In this document: positions 18,601 to 26,429 of the stretch, piece by piece
Position numbering within the stretch: the first letter of the stretch is position 1
Layout: each line of letters starts with the position of its first letter
Source of the DNA: Chitinophaga filiformis
GTDB taxonomy: Bacteria; Bacteroidota; Bacteroidia; Chitinophagales; Chitinophagaceae
Assembly (NCBI RefSeq): GCF_900102545.1
Contig: NZ_FNBN01000004.1
Coordinates: 310,001-374,000, forward strand
DNA length: 64,000 nucleotides
Direction of reading: 5' to 3'
Notes under the pieces: generated by a model
The model's database searches: none
Told to the model about the DNA's origin: nothing
Seen by the model: only the letters and a program-made list of their open reading frames with translations
Made by a program: the position numbers and the translations under genes

Positions 18601-19053
18601 ACCGAAGATCTTACGCATGTCTCCGTTCACGAAATATCTTACCTGGAAGAGCGTCACTGCCTGGTCAGATTCATTCGCAAAGTTGGCCAGCAGGATGCTG
18701 TAAGCGTCTTCCTTACTCTCTCTCAGGTAAAGCGTTTTGGTGATGCCGGTCGCTTCGTTATTGACCATGCCATATCCACCCAATACATAGGAATCTTCTG
18801 TTCTGTCGCCCTTCTTTTCACTACCACTACTCTGGTTATAAAAACGGTATTTCTTTTCCGGCACCATCAGCGTCAGCAGGGCATCAATGAAAGTGGTCTT
18901 ACCACTACCATTGGCGCCTGTCAGCAGGCTGGTGTCGCCATTAGGTTTGATACTATGTATATGTTCATCAAATGTACCCCAGTTGAATACTTCCATGTAT
19001 TGCAAGCGGAATCCACTCTTATGATTATCAGTACTAAAAACGTCTAACTGCAT
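15652..19053 (-). CDS. jetC: SMC-like ATPase of a JetABC/MksFEB complex (JetC/MksB)
   Basis: 1133 residues. Walker A GANGSGKTT lies at 46-54, the ABC signature LSGGE at about 1018-1022 and Walker B with catalytic Glu at IAVDE (about 1054-1058), so both halves of an SMC head are intact. Between them are two long Lys/Glu/Gln-rich coiled-coil stretches around a central non-coiled hinge-like segment (about 480-640). In Wadjet systems this subunit extrudes DNA loops and, with JetA, JetB and the JetD nuclease, cleaves small circular plasmids. In MksBEF it acts as a condensin. It is the last gene of the operon; a terminator follows and there is no JetD. Confidence 0.88.
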   Translation of the reverse strand: MQLDVFSTDNHKSGFRLQYMEVFNWGTFDEHIHSIKPNGDTSLLTGANGSGKTTFIDALLTLMVPEKKYRFYNQSSGSEKKGDRTEDSYVLGGYGMVNNEATGITKTLYLRESKEDAYSILLANFANESDQAVTLFQVRYFVNGDMRKIFGVAHRAMHIADDFSPFDLGGNWKRRIDQLYNRGGRRQVEWFDAASKYAQRMVDALGMQSIQALQLFNQTVGIKVLGNLDDFIRTNMLEPRNMEEQFQDLKKHLTTLLDAQRNIEKAEEQIRLLEPVREHYENFSSYQTTITQLKQELNTATIWNSFTRNQLLTQALLERRQEVQSLRKKIEETKINMADLLEQERTTLNLLEQNKAGQRLQQLEKEIQDLERKREETEENLKEFSAWCDTLHLKEENLNDEATYQRILKEVHRSSLKLETEQRLNEEDEYSAKRVKERAESEKETLEKEIEMLHQSRNNIPSHLVALRKEICNNLKIDVSEILFAGELIQVKAEEIEWQPALEKLLHSFSLRLLVPEKHYKKVTSYVNNNDLRTRLIYYQIKESALTLYPEDDTVYHKLDFHPDHKLSPWVQQQVIQQFSYVCVNDEKALQRHDMAITVEGLIKNRDRHEKDDRSHSNDASRYVMGWNNERKKDALISKRNKLNEALTASNEILQTCKSRSARLQKQFYAVGRLKEHKGFDEINVAKIQKSIRKAQEQIGSLTDENQELDALKQQLLDIERQKEDNGEAQAMLIRNEALEQRNIADMEEEQQAMQHLLQHITETDKDELLNFQQQHSHLLGNVTLENIAAIYKSLRENKEQDLKLAEDARHKEEVMLNRSINRLKSPSAEVIQKFPDWIADVQAFSDDAVHATEYIEWLNKLTNDNLPGFKKDFESYINVTITYKIGGLNEEMEKWERDISNTIQKLNHSLSGINFNRLPDTYIQLVKRPVASGSEAREFKGRLLDALPQAANWQQSSFEEKAQHFREKVMPLIAALDESETYRARVLDARNWFEFWADERFRETNESKKIYRQMGQLSGGEKAQLTYTILCSAIAYQFGITREGKNARSLRFIAVDESFSNQDEEKATYLMELCKQLHLQLLVVTPSDKIQIVQHFIAHVHLVQRVNGRHSVLYNMTVKELQDKMEDKQVAV

Positions 19054-19083
19054 TGTGCTAATAAAAGGTTTTTACAGGGTATG

Positions 19084-19677
19084 TTATTCAGCAGGTACAA
19101 CACCTCCGGCATGTGCCATCAGTTGCTGCTGAAAATTATCCAGTGCTTCACTGTCCACTTTTGCTTTGATGATCTTTCTGATCCTGAATTTCTGCTCGTC
19201 TATCATTTCATGGTTTTCCATCTTATGCAGGAAACCGCTTTCTTCGACTTTATCTATTAACCTGTCTATTTCTTTCAGGAATTTGATACGGCTGGCTCCT
19301 TCCTTAAAGAAGAGCTCTGCATATTCTTTTATTTCCCGTCGCTTTTTAATGAGTTCACGGGAAGCTGATTCACTGATCTCGAATTCAGCCATCATCTCGC
19401 GCAGTAATACCAGCATGATACTTTCTTCGTAGCTGAAAGAACGTCTCTGTGTCCAACTGACATAAGCCTCATCATCTTCGGAAAGTGCATGTTTTACAAA
19501 AGCGTAGCCATCCTGTTCATCCAGTACCAGGAGCAATCCCAGTTGCTGCAGGAAACCGGTCAGTTCGACCTTGTATTGCAGCAATTTCTCCCAGGCGCCT
19601 TTCTCCACGTATTCCACCGGGCCTTTCAGCAGTTTCACTACTACTGATGCATAAGGTAATATTTTAGATGTACTCAT
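19084..19677 (-). CDS. jetB: DUF4194 subunit of JetABC/MksFEB complex (JetB/MksE)
   Basis: 197 residues of the DUF4194 family, the winged-helix MksE-like kite subunit. Features are an N-terminal helical region (LPYASVVVKLLKGPVEY), an aromatic-rich centre (EAYVSWTQRRSFSYEESIMLVLLREMM) and a helical tail typical of the family (RIKFLKEIDRLIDKVEESGFL). It would bridge the SMC heads together with JetA. The gene ends 30 bases before jetC and starts 14 bases after jetA, so the three form one transcript. Confidence 0.85.
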   Translation of the reverse strand: MSTSKILPYASVVVKLLKGPVEYVEKGAWEKLLQYKVELTGFLQQLGLLLVLDEQDGYAFVKHALSEDDEAYVSWTQRRSFSYEESIMLVLLREMMAEFEISESASRELIKKRREIKEYAELFFKEGASRIKFLKEIDRLIDKVEESGFLHKMENHEMIDEQKFRIRKIIKAKVDSEALDNFQQQLMAHAGGVVPAE

Positions 19678-19691
19678 AATAGTCGGCTCTG

Positions 19692-21161
19692 TTATTTACC
19701 AAATAATAAATAGGGAACTTCTACAAATTTTGTTTGTTCCGCATTCAGTGGGATCAGCTCTGTTGTGTTTTTCACGATATATGCACGGCTGGCTTTCTCG
19801 CGCAGGAAATCATAATAACTGATGATCTCCGCCAGGCCATTCTCCAGCGGAGAATGTTCCAGTACCTCTTTCAATGTGGCCGTCTGCTTATCTTTCAATG
19901 CATGTTCCACTTTCTCCCATAGCTGTTTCCGGTTGATAAAGGAAGTATTCAATATCCTGCTGAACCTTGTGATATCTTCGATCTGCTCTGTAGCATTTGC
20001 CGGTTGTTTTACTTCGACAGTCGTTTTCTTTTGTTCCAGCGCCAGTTTCTTTTCCATTACCATCCGGATGCCGACACTATCATCCAAAGTAATGCCACAA
20101 TCAATATTGTCATCTTCTTCGATCAGGTCGAAGACAAATTCCTTGATATTGTTGATCTGCTTACGCAGACGTCTATGCCTGGCTATTTCTTTTTCAGAGA
20201 TAATGCGGCTGAGCTTTTCTGCCATTTTATCATTGGCATCGTATACTGTTTTGCCCTGCTGTAACAGCATGGACTTGATATTCTGCAGGAATTGTTCATC
20301 GCCACTGATCTTCCTTTCCGTCATGGTATGCAACAGCTGGTCTGTGAGCTGCCGCCATTCTTCTTGTCCTGCGCGGGATATCAGGAAGTCCCAGAACGCA
20401 TAGAAGCTCTTACCCTGGTTACTATTGCGCAGAGAATCATACGCTTCGAAAGCAAACCCGATAATGGCGCCTTTGCTCTGTTCAGCCTTGGTATGCTGCT
20501 CTACGATAGTGCGGTGGATGGCCTTGAAATTGTCTTCCACTTCCCGGAAATCGCTGATCAACTCATAACACAGGCGGGTAAACAGTTCCAGGCGTTCTTC
20601 CACCTGGGCATTATTGTACCTGTCTGGCACAATACCCAGTTCCAGGGCTTTGATCTCCTTGTCGATATCTGCCCGTTTATTCTTCAGTATTTCGAGTTTT
20701 TTGGCTCTGTCGTCTTCCGTATTCTCTACTATATCCCGTAAGGAATTGAATAACAGCTTAAAACGGCTTTCCGTACCTACGTGCTGGCGTAGTTGTAAGG
20801 TTTGCATCCACTGGAATACCTTTTCAGTGTAGGCGCTGAGCTGGTACTGGGTATTCCCCTCTGCATCCGGGAGGTCCTGCAGGAGCCTTTTCTGTACCCA
20901 GTTCAGGATATATTTGCGCGCGCGGGTTTCCTCATCCTCTCCAAAGTTGATCTTTGCTTCTTCCAGGTCTTCGGTTCCATCGTCCTGTTGGCCAAGGGTT
21001 TCGGCCAGCAGGCGTACCAGCTGTACCTCAGAAATAGAAAATCTGTTCTCCTCTTTAAAAACACCATATAAGAAGGGTAAGATCCAGTGCGTATTACGCA
21101 ACCGCAACATCTGTATAGCTGGCGAGGTGGATATTAACCAATATAGATCGTCTTTATTCAT
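19692..21161 (-). CDS. jetA: DUF3375 kleisin-like subunit of JetABC/MksFEB complex (JetA/MksF)
   Basis: 489 residues from the ATG at 21161; a TTG at 21173 would add four. The start LYWLISTSPAIQMLRLRNTHWILPFLYGVFKEEN is the DUF3375 signature. The middle is helical with many charged residues, fitting the kleisin role of MksF/JetA. First gene of the operon, divergent from an SRPBCC gene across about 190 bases, which must hold the operon promoter. No strong -7 match is visible there on the minus strand. Confidence 0.85.
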   Translation of the reverse strand: MNKDDLYWLISTSPAIQMLRLRNTHWILPFLYGVFKEENRFSISEVQLVRLLAETLGQQDDGTEDLEEAKINFGEDEETRARKYILNWVQKRLLQDLPDAEGNTQYQLSAYTEKVFQWMQTLQLRQHVGTESRFKLLFNSLRDIVENTEDDRAKKLEILKNKRADIDKEIKALELGIVPDRYNNAQVEERLELFTRLCYELISDFREVEDNFKAIHRTIVEQHTKAEQSKGAIIGFAFEAYDSLRNSNQGKSFYAFWDFLISRAGQEEWRQLTDQLLHTMTERKISGDEQFLQNIKSMLLQQGKTVYDANDKMAEKLSRIISEKEIARHRRLRKQINNIKEFVFDLIEEDDNIDCGITLDDSVGIRMVMEKKLALEQKKTTVEVKQPANATEQIEDITRFSRILNTSFINRKQLWEKVEHALKDKQTATLKEVLEHSPLENGLAEIISYYDFLREKASRAYIVKNTTELIPLNAEQTKFVEVPYLLFGK

Positions 21162-21353
21162 AAAAATCCCCAAAGGTCTGTAAGTTGGAGAAAAAAAATG
21201 GATTTGAGAACGGATGTGGATAATGGGAGCTTATCAGGTGCATGTTATGGCAGGAATAAGACAAACTATGCCAAAAACAATTCCTACTTTACGTTGTTGA
21301 TACAAATCAAAAAGGCTACGAAGCCATTTCGCGTCACTTAAACCTACATTCAC

Positions 21354-21893
21354 ATGAAAGCATTAAAGAAAATCCTGCTGGTCATTGTCGTTCTGATCGC
21401 TATTGTGCTGATCCTTGCGGCCTTCACTAAAAAGAAATACGGCGTTGAACGGGAGATAGTGGTCAATAAACCCAAACAGGAAGTTTTTGACTACATCAAA
21501 CACCTGAAAAATCAGGACAACTACAGTAAATGGGCCATGATGGACCCTGCCATGAAAAAGACCTATACAGGCACTGATGGCACGGTTGGCTTTGTTTCCG
21601 CCTGGGATAGTGAAAAGAAAGACGTGGGTAAAGGTGAACAGGAAATCAAAAAAATTGCTGAAGGCGAAAGGGTTGATTTTGAATTACGTTTCTATAAACC
21701 CTTTGAATCTACCGAACAGGCGTATATGCAGACTGAAACCGTTTCACCTACATCCACGAAGGTAAAATGGGGCTTTGACGGGCATATGAATTATCCTATG
21801 AACCTGATGCTGTTATTCATGGACTTTGAGAAAATGATCGGGGATGACCTGCAGACAGGACTTACCAACCTGAAATCGAACTTAGAGAAATAA
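21354..21893 (+). CDS. Membrane-anchored SRPBCC (START-like) protein
   Basis: 179 residues. A hydrophobic helix at about 7-25 (ILLVIVVLIAIVLILAAF) anchors the protein, with the rest outside the cytoplasm. The domain begins VEREIVVNKPKQEVFDYIKHLKN and ends with the long helix MIGDDLQTGLTNLKSNLE, the polyketide cyclase/SRPBCC pattern of a hydrophobic ligand pocket. The ligand is unknown. It is divergent from jetA, with no evident functional tie. Confidence 0.8.
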   Translation: MKALKKILLVIVVLIAIVLILAAFTKKKYGVEREIVVNKPKQEVFDYIKHLKNQDNYSKWAMMDPAMKKTYTGTDGTVGFVSAWDSEKKDVGKGEQEIKKIAEGERVDFELRFYKPFESTEQAYMQTETVSPTSTKVKWGFDGHMNYPMNLMLLFMDFEKMIGDDLQTGLTNLKSNLEK

Positions 21894-21913
21894 TCCAACT
21901 GGCTGAATATGGT

Positions 21914-21948
21914 GCTGATGATAGATCTGACTATCCTCAGCGCCTTTT
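21914..21948 (+). terminator. Probable terminator after SRPBCC gene
   Basis: GCTGATGATAG (21914-21924) pairs with CTATCCTCAGC (21931-21941) with one mismatch, followed by GCCTTTTTA. Confidence 0.6.
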
Positions 21949-22083
21949 TATTTCAGCATACAGACGAGGCTGTTTTAGCAATGGCTCACAGACTGTTTTC
22001 TATGCAAATCTGAATAATATCAATACTTTTACGCCGCTGAACCGGGTAATACCGGGCTTTTTTAATAGTACTCTTCTTTTTCT

Positions 22084-22998
22084 ATGTCTGGCGAAATAAA
22101 ACAGCTTCCCCTGGTATCAATAGTGATGGCTACCTACAACGGAGCAAAATTCCTGGAAGCACAAATGGATTCGCTGCTTGCGCAAACCTATCCCAATATT
22201 GAGATTGTGGCTGTAGATGACTGCAGTAAGGATAACACTTTTGAGATCCTCGAAAGGTATGCCGCTAAGCATAGCCATATCCGTGTATTCCGGAATGCTT
22301 CCAATCTCGGTTACACCAGGAACTTTGAAAAAGCGGTAAGCCTCGCAACGGGGGAATACATTTCATTCTCCGACCAGGACGACATATGGAAACCTGAAAA
22401 GACCGCATTGTTAATGAATGCCATAGGAGACCATCCTATGATCTATAGCGATTCTCAGCTGGTATCTGAGGATCTTCAGCCGCTCTGGAAACATTCCGAC
22501 CTTAAGCACCAGACTCCTTTTGACAGCTGCCTGTATTTTGCCACAGACAACTGCGTAGCAGGCCATTCCCTCATCATGAAAAGGGCTATCGCAGTAGCAG
22601 CCATGCCTTATCCAACTGAGGCCGCCTATGACCTCTGGCTGCCCTTCTTTGCCACATTACATGGCGAGATCCAATACATCAATACTGCATTTGTACAATG
22701 GAGGCAACACACTTCCAATATTACCGGCGGGAAGCTTGATAAAAAGGCAAAACTCAGGGATACGAGAACAATATTCAGCATGTTCCGTGATGCCTGTCCG
22801 GCCGCCCTGGATAAAGAAAGAAAGATCTTCCAGGAGCTATACGAGAGCTATGAAAGTTATTCTCTGTCGAACAACTTCAAACGCATGCTACTGTTCTTCA
22901 GACACCAGCGTTATTTCCTTGGGATGAAGAAACGAAATGCATTCAGGAAGTTCCTCTTTTGTGTAAAGATGTTCTTCAAAATGAGGCCGCATGCGTAA
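22084..22998 (+). CDS. Family 2 glycosyltransferase
   Basis: 304 residues. GT-A fold of the GT2 family: VSIVMATYNGAKFLEAQMDSLLAQTYPN, then the nucleotide-binding VDDCSKDNT and the metal-binding SDQDD. The C-terminal part resembles rhamnosyltransferase-like GT2 enzymes. It lacks membrane helices and would act at the cytoplasmic face of the membrane. It is a single gene outside the polysaccharide cluster at 50-64 kb. Confidence 0.88.
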   Translation: MSGEIKQLPLVSIVMATYNGAKFLEAQMDSLLAQTYPNIEIVAVDDCSKDNTFEILERYAAKHSHIRVFRNASNLGYTRNFEKAVSLATGEYISFSDQDDIWKPEKTALLMNAIGDHPMIYSDSQLVSEDLQPLWKHSDLKHQTPFDSCLYFATDNCVAGHSLIMKRAIAVAAMPYPTEAAYDLWLPFFATLHGEIQYINTAFVQWRQHTSNITGGKLDKKAKLRDTRTIFSMFRDACPAALDKERKIFQELYESYESYSLSNNFKRMLLFFRHQRYFLGMKKRNAFRKFLFCVKMFFKMRPHA

Positions 22999-23042
22999 AT
23001 GCAGCATATCTGCAAGTAGTACTACTCCAACCATTCGCTTTT

Positions 23043-24614
23043 TTAATGCTTAATTTCAGCATTGCAAATAAACCAGCGGGCGGCAGCCTGTTGGAGCTCG
23101 TTGTAATCCGGATCACTGTCGGCAGCCCAGGCAACAATACCATCAGGGCGTATCAGTGCAGCGTTTATGCCTAATCGCTCTTTTACATTACCTGAAATAT
23201 ATCTGATCCGATCTTTGTATTCACTCGCCAGGGTTTTAAGCGAAGCATTCATACTAAAATCAAGCAGTATCGCCTGACCATCGTGCATCAGTTCACCAAT
23301 TGTTGTTCCATCTTCAAACTCAAAGTTGGGAACACTGTGGCCTGTGAGAGGGTGAGTGCCACCGAGATTGTAATGTGTATGAATACCCCATACCCTTCCT
23401 GCGAAATAAGTGACGCCATCGCGTGTATTCATAAGGTCGCGGATAATTGCGTGCAGAGCGCGGGCATGTGGGTCCGGTTTCATGATGGCTACCTGCGCGC
23501 GTGACCAATCCAACACCTGTGCCCCAATTGGATGCCGTTCTGCGTAATAAGTGTCCAGCAAGCCTTCCGGCGCCTTCCCTTTAATGGTAGCAGCAAGCTT
23601 CCAACCCAGATTCATGGCATCGCCCAAGCCGAGATTAAGTCCCTGACCACCTAATGGCGAATGAATATGTGCGGCATCACCAGCCAAAAGTACCAGTCCG
23701 TTACGATAAGTAGTGGCTTGCCGCGCGCGGTCTGCCCAGGTAGTTGCGACATGCAGCGCACTGATAGTCACGTCGGTATTCGAGACAAGGCGTAGCACCT
23801 CCTGCACATGTTCCAGTGTGATGGGTTTACCTGCATTATGAAATGCCCCGCCATCAAAATGCTGGATGATCAGGTAGCCTGGCTGGGATTGGAGATACAT
23901 ACCGGTTGGTGTCATATTGCGGCCCATACCGAGCTTCTCCGGGTCGGTAATGTCAGCCAGAACAGAGTAGCCGGTAAATTCAGGCTCCGTACCAGCGAAT
24001 TCAAAACCGCCTGTTTTCCGAACCGTGCTACGGCTTCCATCGCAGCCTACGAGCCATTTACCTGTAAAAGACTCATCACCTGACTGAACCATTACTGCAT
24101 CCCCGGTTTGCTGAAAGCCAGTAACCGCAAATCCTCTCCTGATTACTACGCCCAGGGCTTCTGCACGACGGGAAAGGATGGTTTCAACCTCCTCCAGTTC
24201 AGACAACAAATTAGTCTCGGTCGAGCTTTGCAGGCGATACTTCCACTGTGAAGTGTCAATATTGGCGTCATTAAATTGAATGCCGGCGAAGTGTCCTCCC
24301 TTCTGAGGTTTTGCAGCTTGTCCGGAAGTAGAAGTCATATGAGGAGCTTTAATGCGTTTATGGACTTCAAGCGCATCCAGCAACCCACGGCGGTAAAGCG
24401 CTTCAACAGAAGGCGCTGAGAGTCCACGCATCCCGAAAGGAAGTCGCTTCAATGGAGTGTGAGGATCCGTTGCCTTTTCCAGTATCAGGACCGAACATTT
24501 TGCCAGCGCCAGTTCACATGCGAGGAACAAACCTACCGGTCCTGCGCCGGAAATGATTACATCGTAAATAGTGTGATTTTGTGTCGATTGCTTGTTTTCA
24601 AGTGTCTCTTTCAT
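23043..24614 (-). CDS. FAD-dependent aromatic-ring monooxygenase
   Basis: 523 residues. Flavoprotein hydroxylase of the PheA/TfdB/MhpA group: FAD dinucleotide motif VIISGAGPVGLFLACELA near residue 20, and the second FAD motif LAGDAAHIHSPLGGQGLNLGLGDAMNLGWKLA. The C-terminal 110 residues have a thioredoxin-like fold (YKDRIRYISGNVKERLGI, ALIRPDGIVAWAAD), as in phenol and antibiotic hydroxylases. Substrates of such enzymes include phenols, rifamycins and tetracyclines; the sequence does not choose. The regulator 40 bases upstream on the same strand is probably co-transcribed. Confidence 0.85.
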   Translation of the reverse strand: MKETLENKQSTQNHTIYDVIISGAGPVGLFLACELALAKCSVLILEKATDPHTPLKRLPFGMRGLSAPSVEALYRRGLLDALEVHKRIKAPHMTSTSGQAAKPQKGGHFAGIQFNDANIDTSQWKYRLQSSTETNLLSELEEVETILSRRAEALGVVIRRGFAVTGFQQTGDAVMVQSGDESFTGKWLVGCDGSRSTVRKTGGFEFAGTEPEFTGYSVLADITDPEKLGMGRNMTPTGMYLQSQPGYLIIQHFDGGAFHNAGKPITLEHVQEVLRLVSNTDVTISALHVATTWADRARQATTYRNGLVLLAGDAAHIHSPLGGQGLNLGLGDAMNLGWKLAATIKGKAPEGLLDTYYAERHPIGAQVLDWSRAQVAIMKPDPHARALHAIIRDLMNTRDGVTYFAGRVWGIHTHYNLGGTHPLTGHSVPNFEFEDGTTIGELMHDGQAILLDFSMNASLKTLASEYKDRIRYISGNVKERLGINAALIRPDGIVAWAADSDPDYNELQQAAARWFICNAEIKH

Positions 24615-24653
24615 AAGAATGATTGAGACACAAAATTCCGGAAAGCTCTCGCC

Positions 24654-25472
24654 TCAGGCTAGTATAAACGCGACAAAATCGCCGTTTACAGTCTTCTTCG
24701 CTTTCTTTGCTTTCCGGGCGAATGCGGCAGGTGTAGTGCCACTATAACGTTTGAAGTCTCTGCTTAAGTGGGATTGGTCTGTATAGCCCAGTTCATGAGC
24801 CAGGCCGGCAATGTTCGAATCCGGATACGTCCATAAACGGTTCCGTACCTGCTCAAAGCGTATCAGACCAGACACGTCTTTCACCGTATAGCCGGAAGAT
24901 TGTTTGAAGTTCCTTTCTAATGTACGAACCGTTGCATGTGCTGCTGCCGCTACCTGGCTTACCGGCAGGGTACCTGCTGCTTTTCTCATGGCAACTCCCG
25001 CTTTGAATAGCATACTGTCAGCAGGAATCCGCGAGCGTGCATCCAGGAAATACTGTTTTACCAGGGCCACCGCTTCATCTATCTTACCGGCGAGTATACA
25101 CTCATTTAACGCGGGTTGAAGCTGAGCAATGGGATGCTCAAATATGCGTACCCCATCTTTACCGGATGACAGTCCGAGTAAATCAAATACGGTCCAGGGA
25201 AAACACCTGATACCAATGATCTCTAAACGGTTCTTTGCATAAAAAAGGGCTGGCTGATTGAGCAGCCCAACCATAAACGGTGATGGCAATGGCTCCAGGG
25301 CGCCATTGTTAGCAATGCTACAACCGCTTCCAAAGTGGAAAATAATTTCCGCGTAGCCATCAGGTAGCACCTTAAAACCCGATTCCTGCTCTCCGAAGTC
25401 TCCCATGTTATACCAAAAGCACTTAATAGTATCGCGTAGTTCTTCAGGAGATTCAAATTCTTGATGCAGCAT
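24654..25472 (-). CDS. AraC-family regulator with DUF6597-like N-terminal domain
   Basis: 272 residues. The N-terminal part (PEELRDTIKCFWYNMG, VLPDGYAEIIFHFGSG) matches the DUF6597-type cupin-like sensor. The C-terminal 100 residues hold the two AraC helix-turn-helix units (LPVSQVAAAAHATVRTLERNFKQ and IAGLAHELGYTDQSHLSRDFKRYSGTTPAAF). It precedes the monooxygenase on the same strand and probably controls the pair. Confidence 0.85.
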   Translation of the reverse strand: MLHQEFESPEELRDTIKCFWYNMGDFGEQESGFKVLPDGYAEIIFHFGSGCSIANNGALEPLPSPFMVGLLNQPALFYAKNRLEIIGIRCFPWTVFDLLGLSSGKDGVRIFEHPIAQLQPALNECILAGKIDEAVALVKQYFLDARSRIPADSMLFKAGVAMRKAAGTLPVSQVAAAAHATVRTLERNFKQSSGYTVKDVSGLIRFEQVRNRLWTYPDSNIAGLAHELGYTDQSHLSRDFKRYSGTTPAAFARKAKKAKKTVNGDFVAFILA

Positions 25473-25510
25473 TTTGAAAGATATGCATGTTCAATTACCA
25501 GTTTCCAGGC

Positions 25511-25553
25511 AAGAAAAAAGCGGCATACAGAACTTAATCTGAGATATGCCGCT
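25511..25553 (-). terminator. Terminator of tRNA-Arg(CCG)
   Basis: AGCGGCATA pairs with TATGCCGCT; on the minus strand the hairpin runs into TTTTTTC. It lies five bases downstream of the tRNA. Confidence 0.85.
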
Positions 25554-25557
25554 CTTG

Positions 25558-25629
25558 TAGCCTCGACAGGAATCGAACCTGTATCTGGAGCTTCGGAAAC
25601 TCTTATACTATCCATTGTACTACGAGGCC
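25558..25629 (-). tRNA. tRNA-Arg (anticodon CCG)
   Basis: 72 nt cloverleaf on the minus strand. The acceptor stem is GGCCTCG with CGAGGCT (first pair G-U), the D stem GTAC/GTAT, the anticodon loop TTCCGAA, and the T arm ACAGG-TTCGATT-CCTGT. Anticodon CCG reads CGG. CCA is not encoded. One A-C mismatch tops the anticodon stem. Confidence 0.93.
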
Positions 25630-25713
25630 GGAAGCCATCCTGTTCACCAGGAAAGGAAGGCAAAACTAATGTATTTGGTGATCAATTACAAAAGCCCCTC
25701 TACTTATTTTCAA

Positions 25714-26289
25714 TCACAGATTCAGGTTGCTCTTGAAGATCTTCACGGCAATAGCCAGCAGGATCACGCCAAAGAACTTACGTACCACCATCAGTCCCGC
25801 TTTACCCAGGATACGTTCTATCCAGCTCAGAGAGCGCAACACGATGTAGATGATCACGAGGTTCAGAAGGATGCCCGCCAGGATATTCGTTTCATCATAG
25901 TTGGCTTTGAGCGACATAATGGTGGTCAGGGTACCGGAACCGGCTATCAGCGGGAAGGCAATGGGAATCAGGCTACCCGTTTTAGTATCTTTCTCACTCT
26001 TGAAAAACTCTACCCCGAGGATCATTTCCAGACCAATCACAAAGATCACAATGGAACCTGCCACCGCGAAGGAGTGAACATCCACACTCAACAGGTTCAG
26101 AAATGGCTCTCCCACCAGCAGGAACAGCACCATCAGAAAACCTGAGGCGATGGTAGCCTTTCCGGAGTCAATATGGCCCAGCTTTTCCTTCAGCGAGATC
26201 AGTACTGGAATAGATCCCACAATATCAATAACAGCAAAAAGGGTGAAGGTAATAGCCAGAATCTGGTCAAAACTGAACAAACCGAACAT
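25714..26289 (-). CDS. MarC-family integral membrane protein
   Basis: 191 residues with six predicted membrane helices. The start LAITFTLFAVIDIVGSIPVLISL and the central IPIAFPLIAGSGTLTTIMSL are the MarC hallmarks. MarC proteins sit in the inner membrane; their transport role is unproven. A good -7 element and two adjacent palindromes lie upstream. Confidence 0.88.
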   Translation of the reverse strand: MFGLFSFDQILAITFTLFAVIDIVGSIPVLISLKEKLGHIDSGKATIASGFLMVLFLLVGEPFLNLLSVDVHSFAVAGSIVIFVIGLEMILGVEFFKSEKDTKTGSLIPIAFPLIAGSGTLTTIMSLKANYDETNILAGILLNLVIIYIVLRSLSWIERILGKAGLMVVRKFFGVILLAIAVKIFKSNLNL

Positions 26290-26308
26290 AGGAGTAGCGT
26301 CTTTTAAA

Positions 26309-26316
26309 CAAAAATA
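26309..26316 (-). promoter_or_regulatory. -7 element of marC-like gene
   Basis: On the minus strand TATTTTTG matches TAnnTTTG, 19 bases before the ATG. Confidence 0.5.
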
Positions 26317-26333
26317 TGATTTAATTGATTATT

Positions 26334-26362
26334 ACATATTGCAATATGTATCTCATAGATAC
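26334..26362. promoter_or_regulatory. Paired palindromes upstream of marC-like gene
   Basis: ACATATTGCAATATGT (26334-26349) is a perfect 16-bp palindrome. It overlaps GTATCT-CAT-AGATAC (26348-26362). They lie 18-54 bases upstream of the -7 element, where a regulator or activator would bind. Confidence 0.5.
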
Positions 26363-26379
26363 GAATAATTATGGCAATA

Positions 26380-26413
26380 AAAAAGGCGTCCCGTATGAAC
26401 AGGACGCCTTTTC
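26380..26413 (-). terminator. Terminator of TPR membrane protein gene
   Basis: AAAAGGCGTCC and GGACGCCTTTT pair; on the minus strand a TTTTTTATTG tail follows. It also provides T-runs on the plus strand. Confidence 0.85.
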
Positions 26414-26429
26414 TGTTATAAGCAGGTCA

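Noticed and set aside
25223..25663. Minus-strand gene across the tRNA
   Set aside because: The reading frame runs through tRNA-Arg(CCG) and its terminator and overlaps the AraC gene in another frame.
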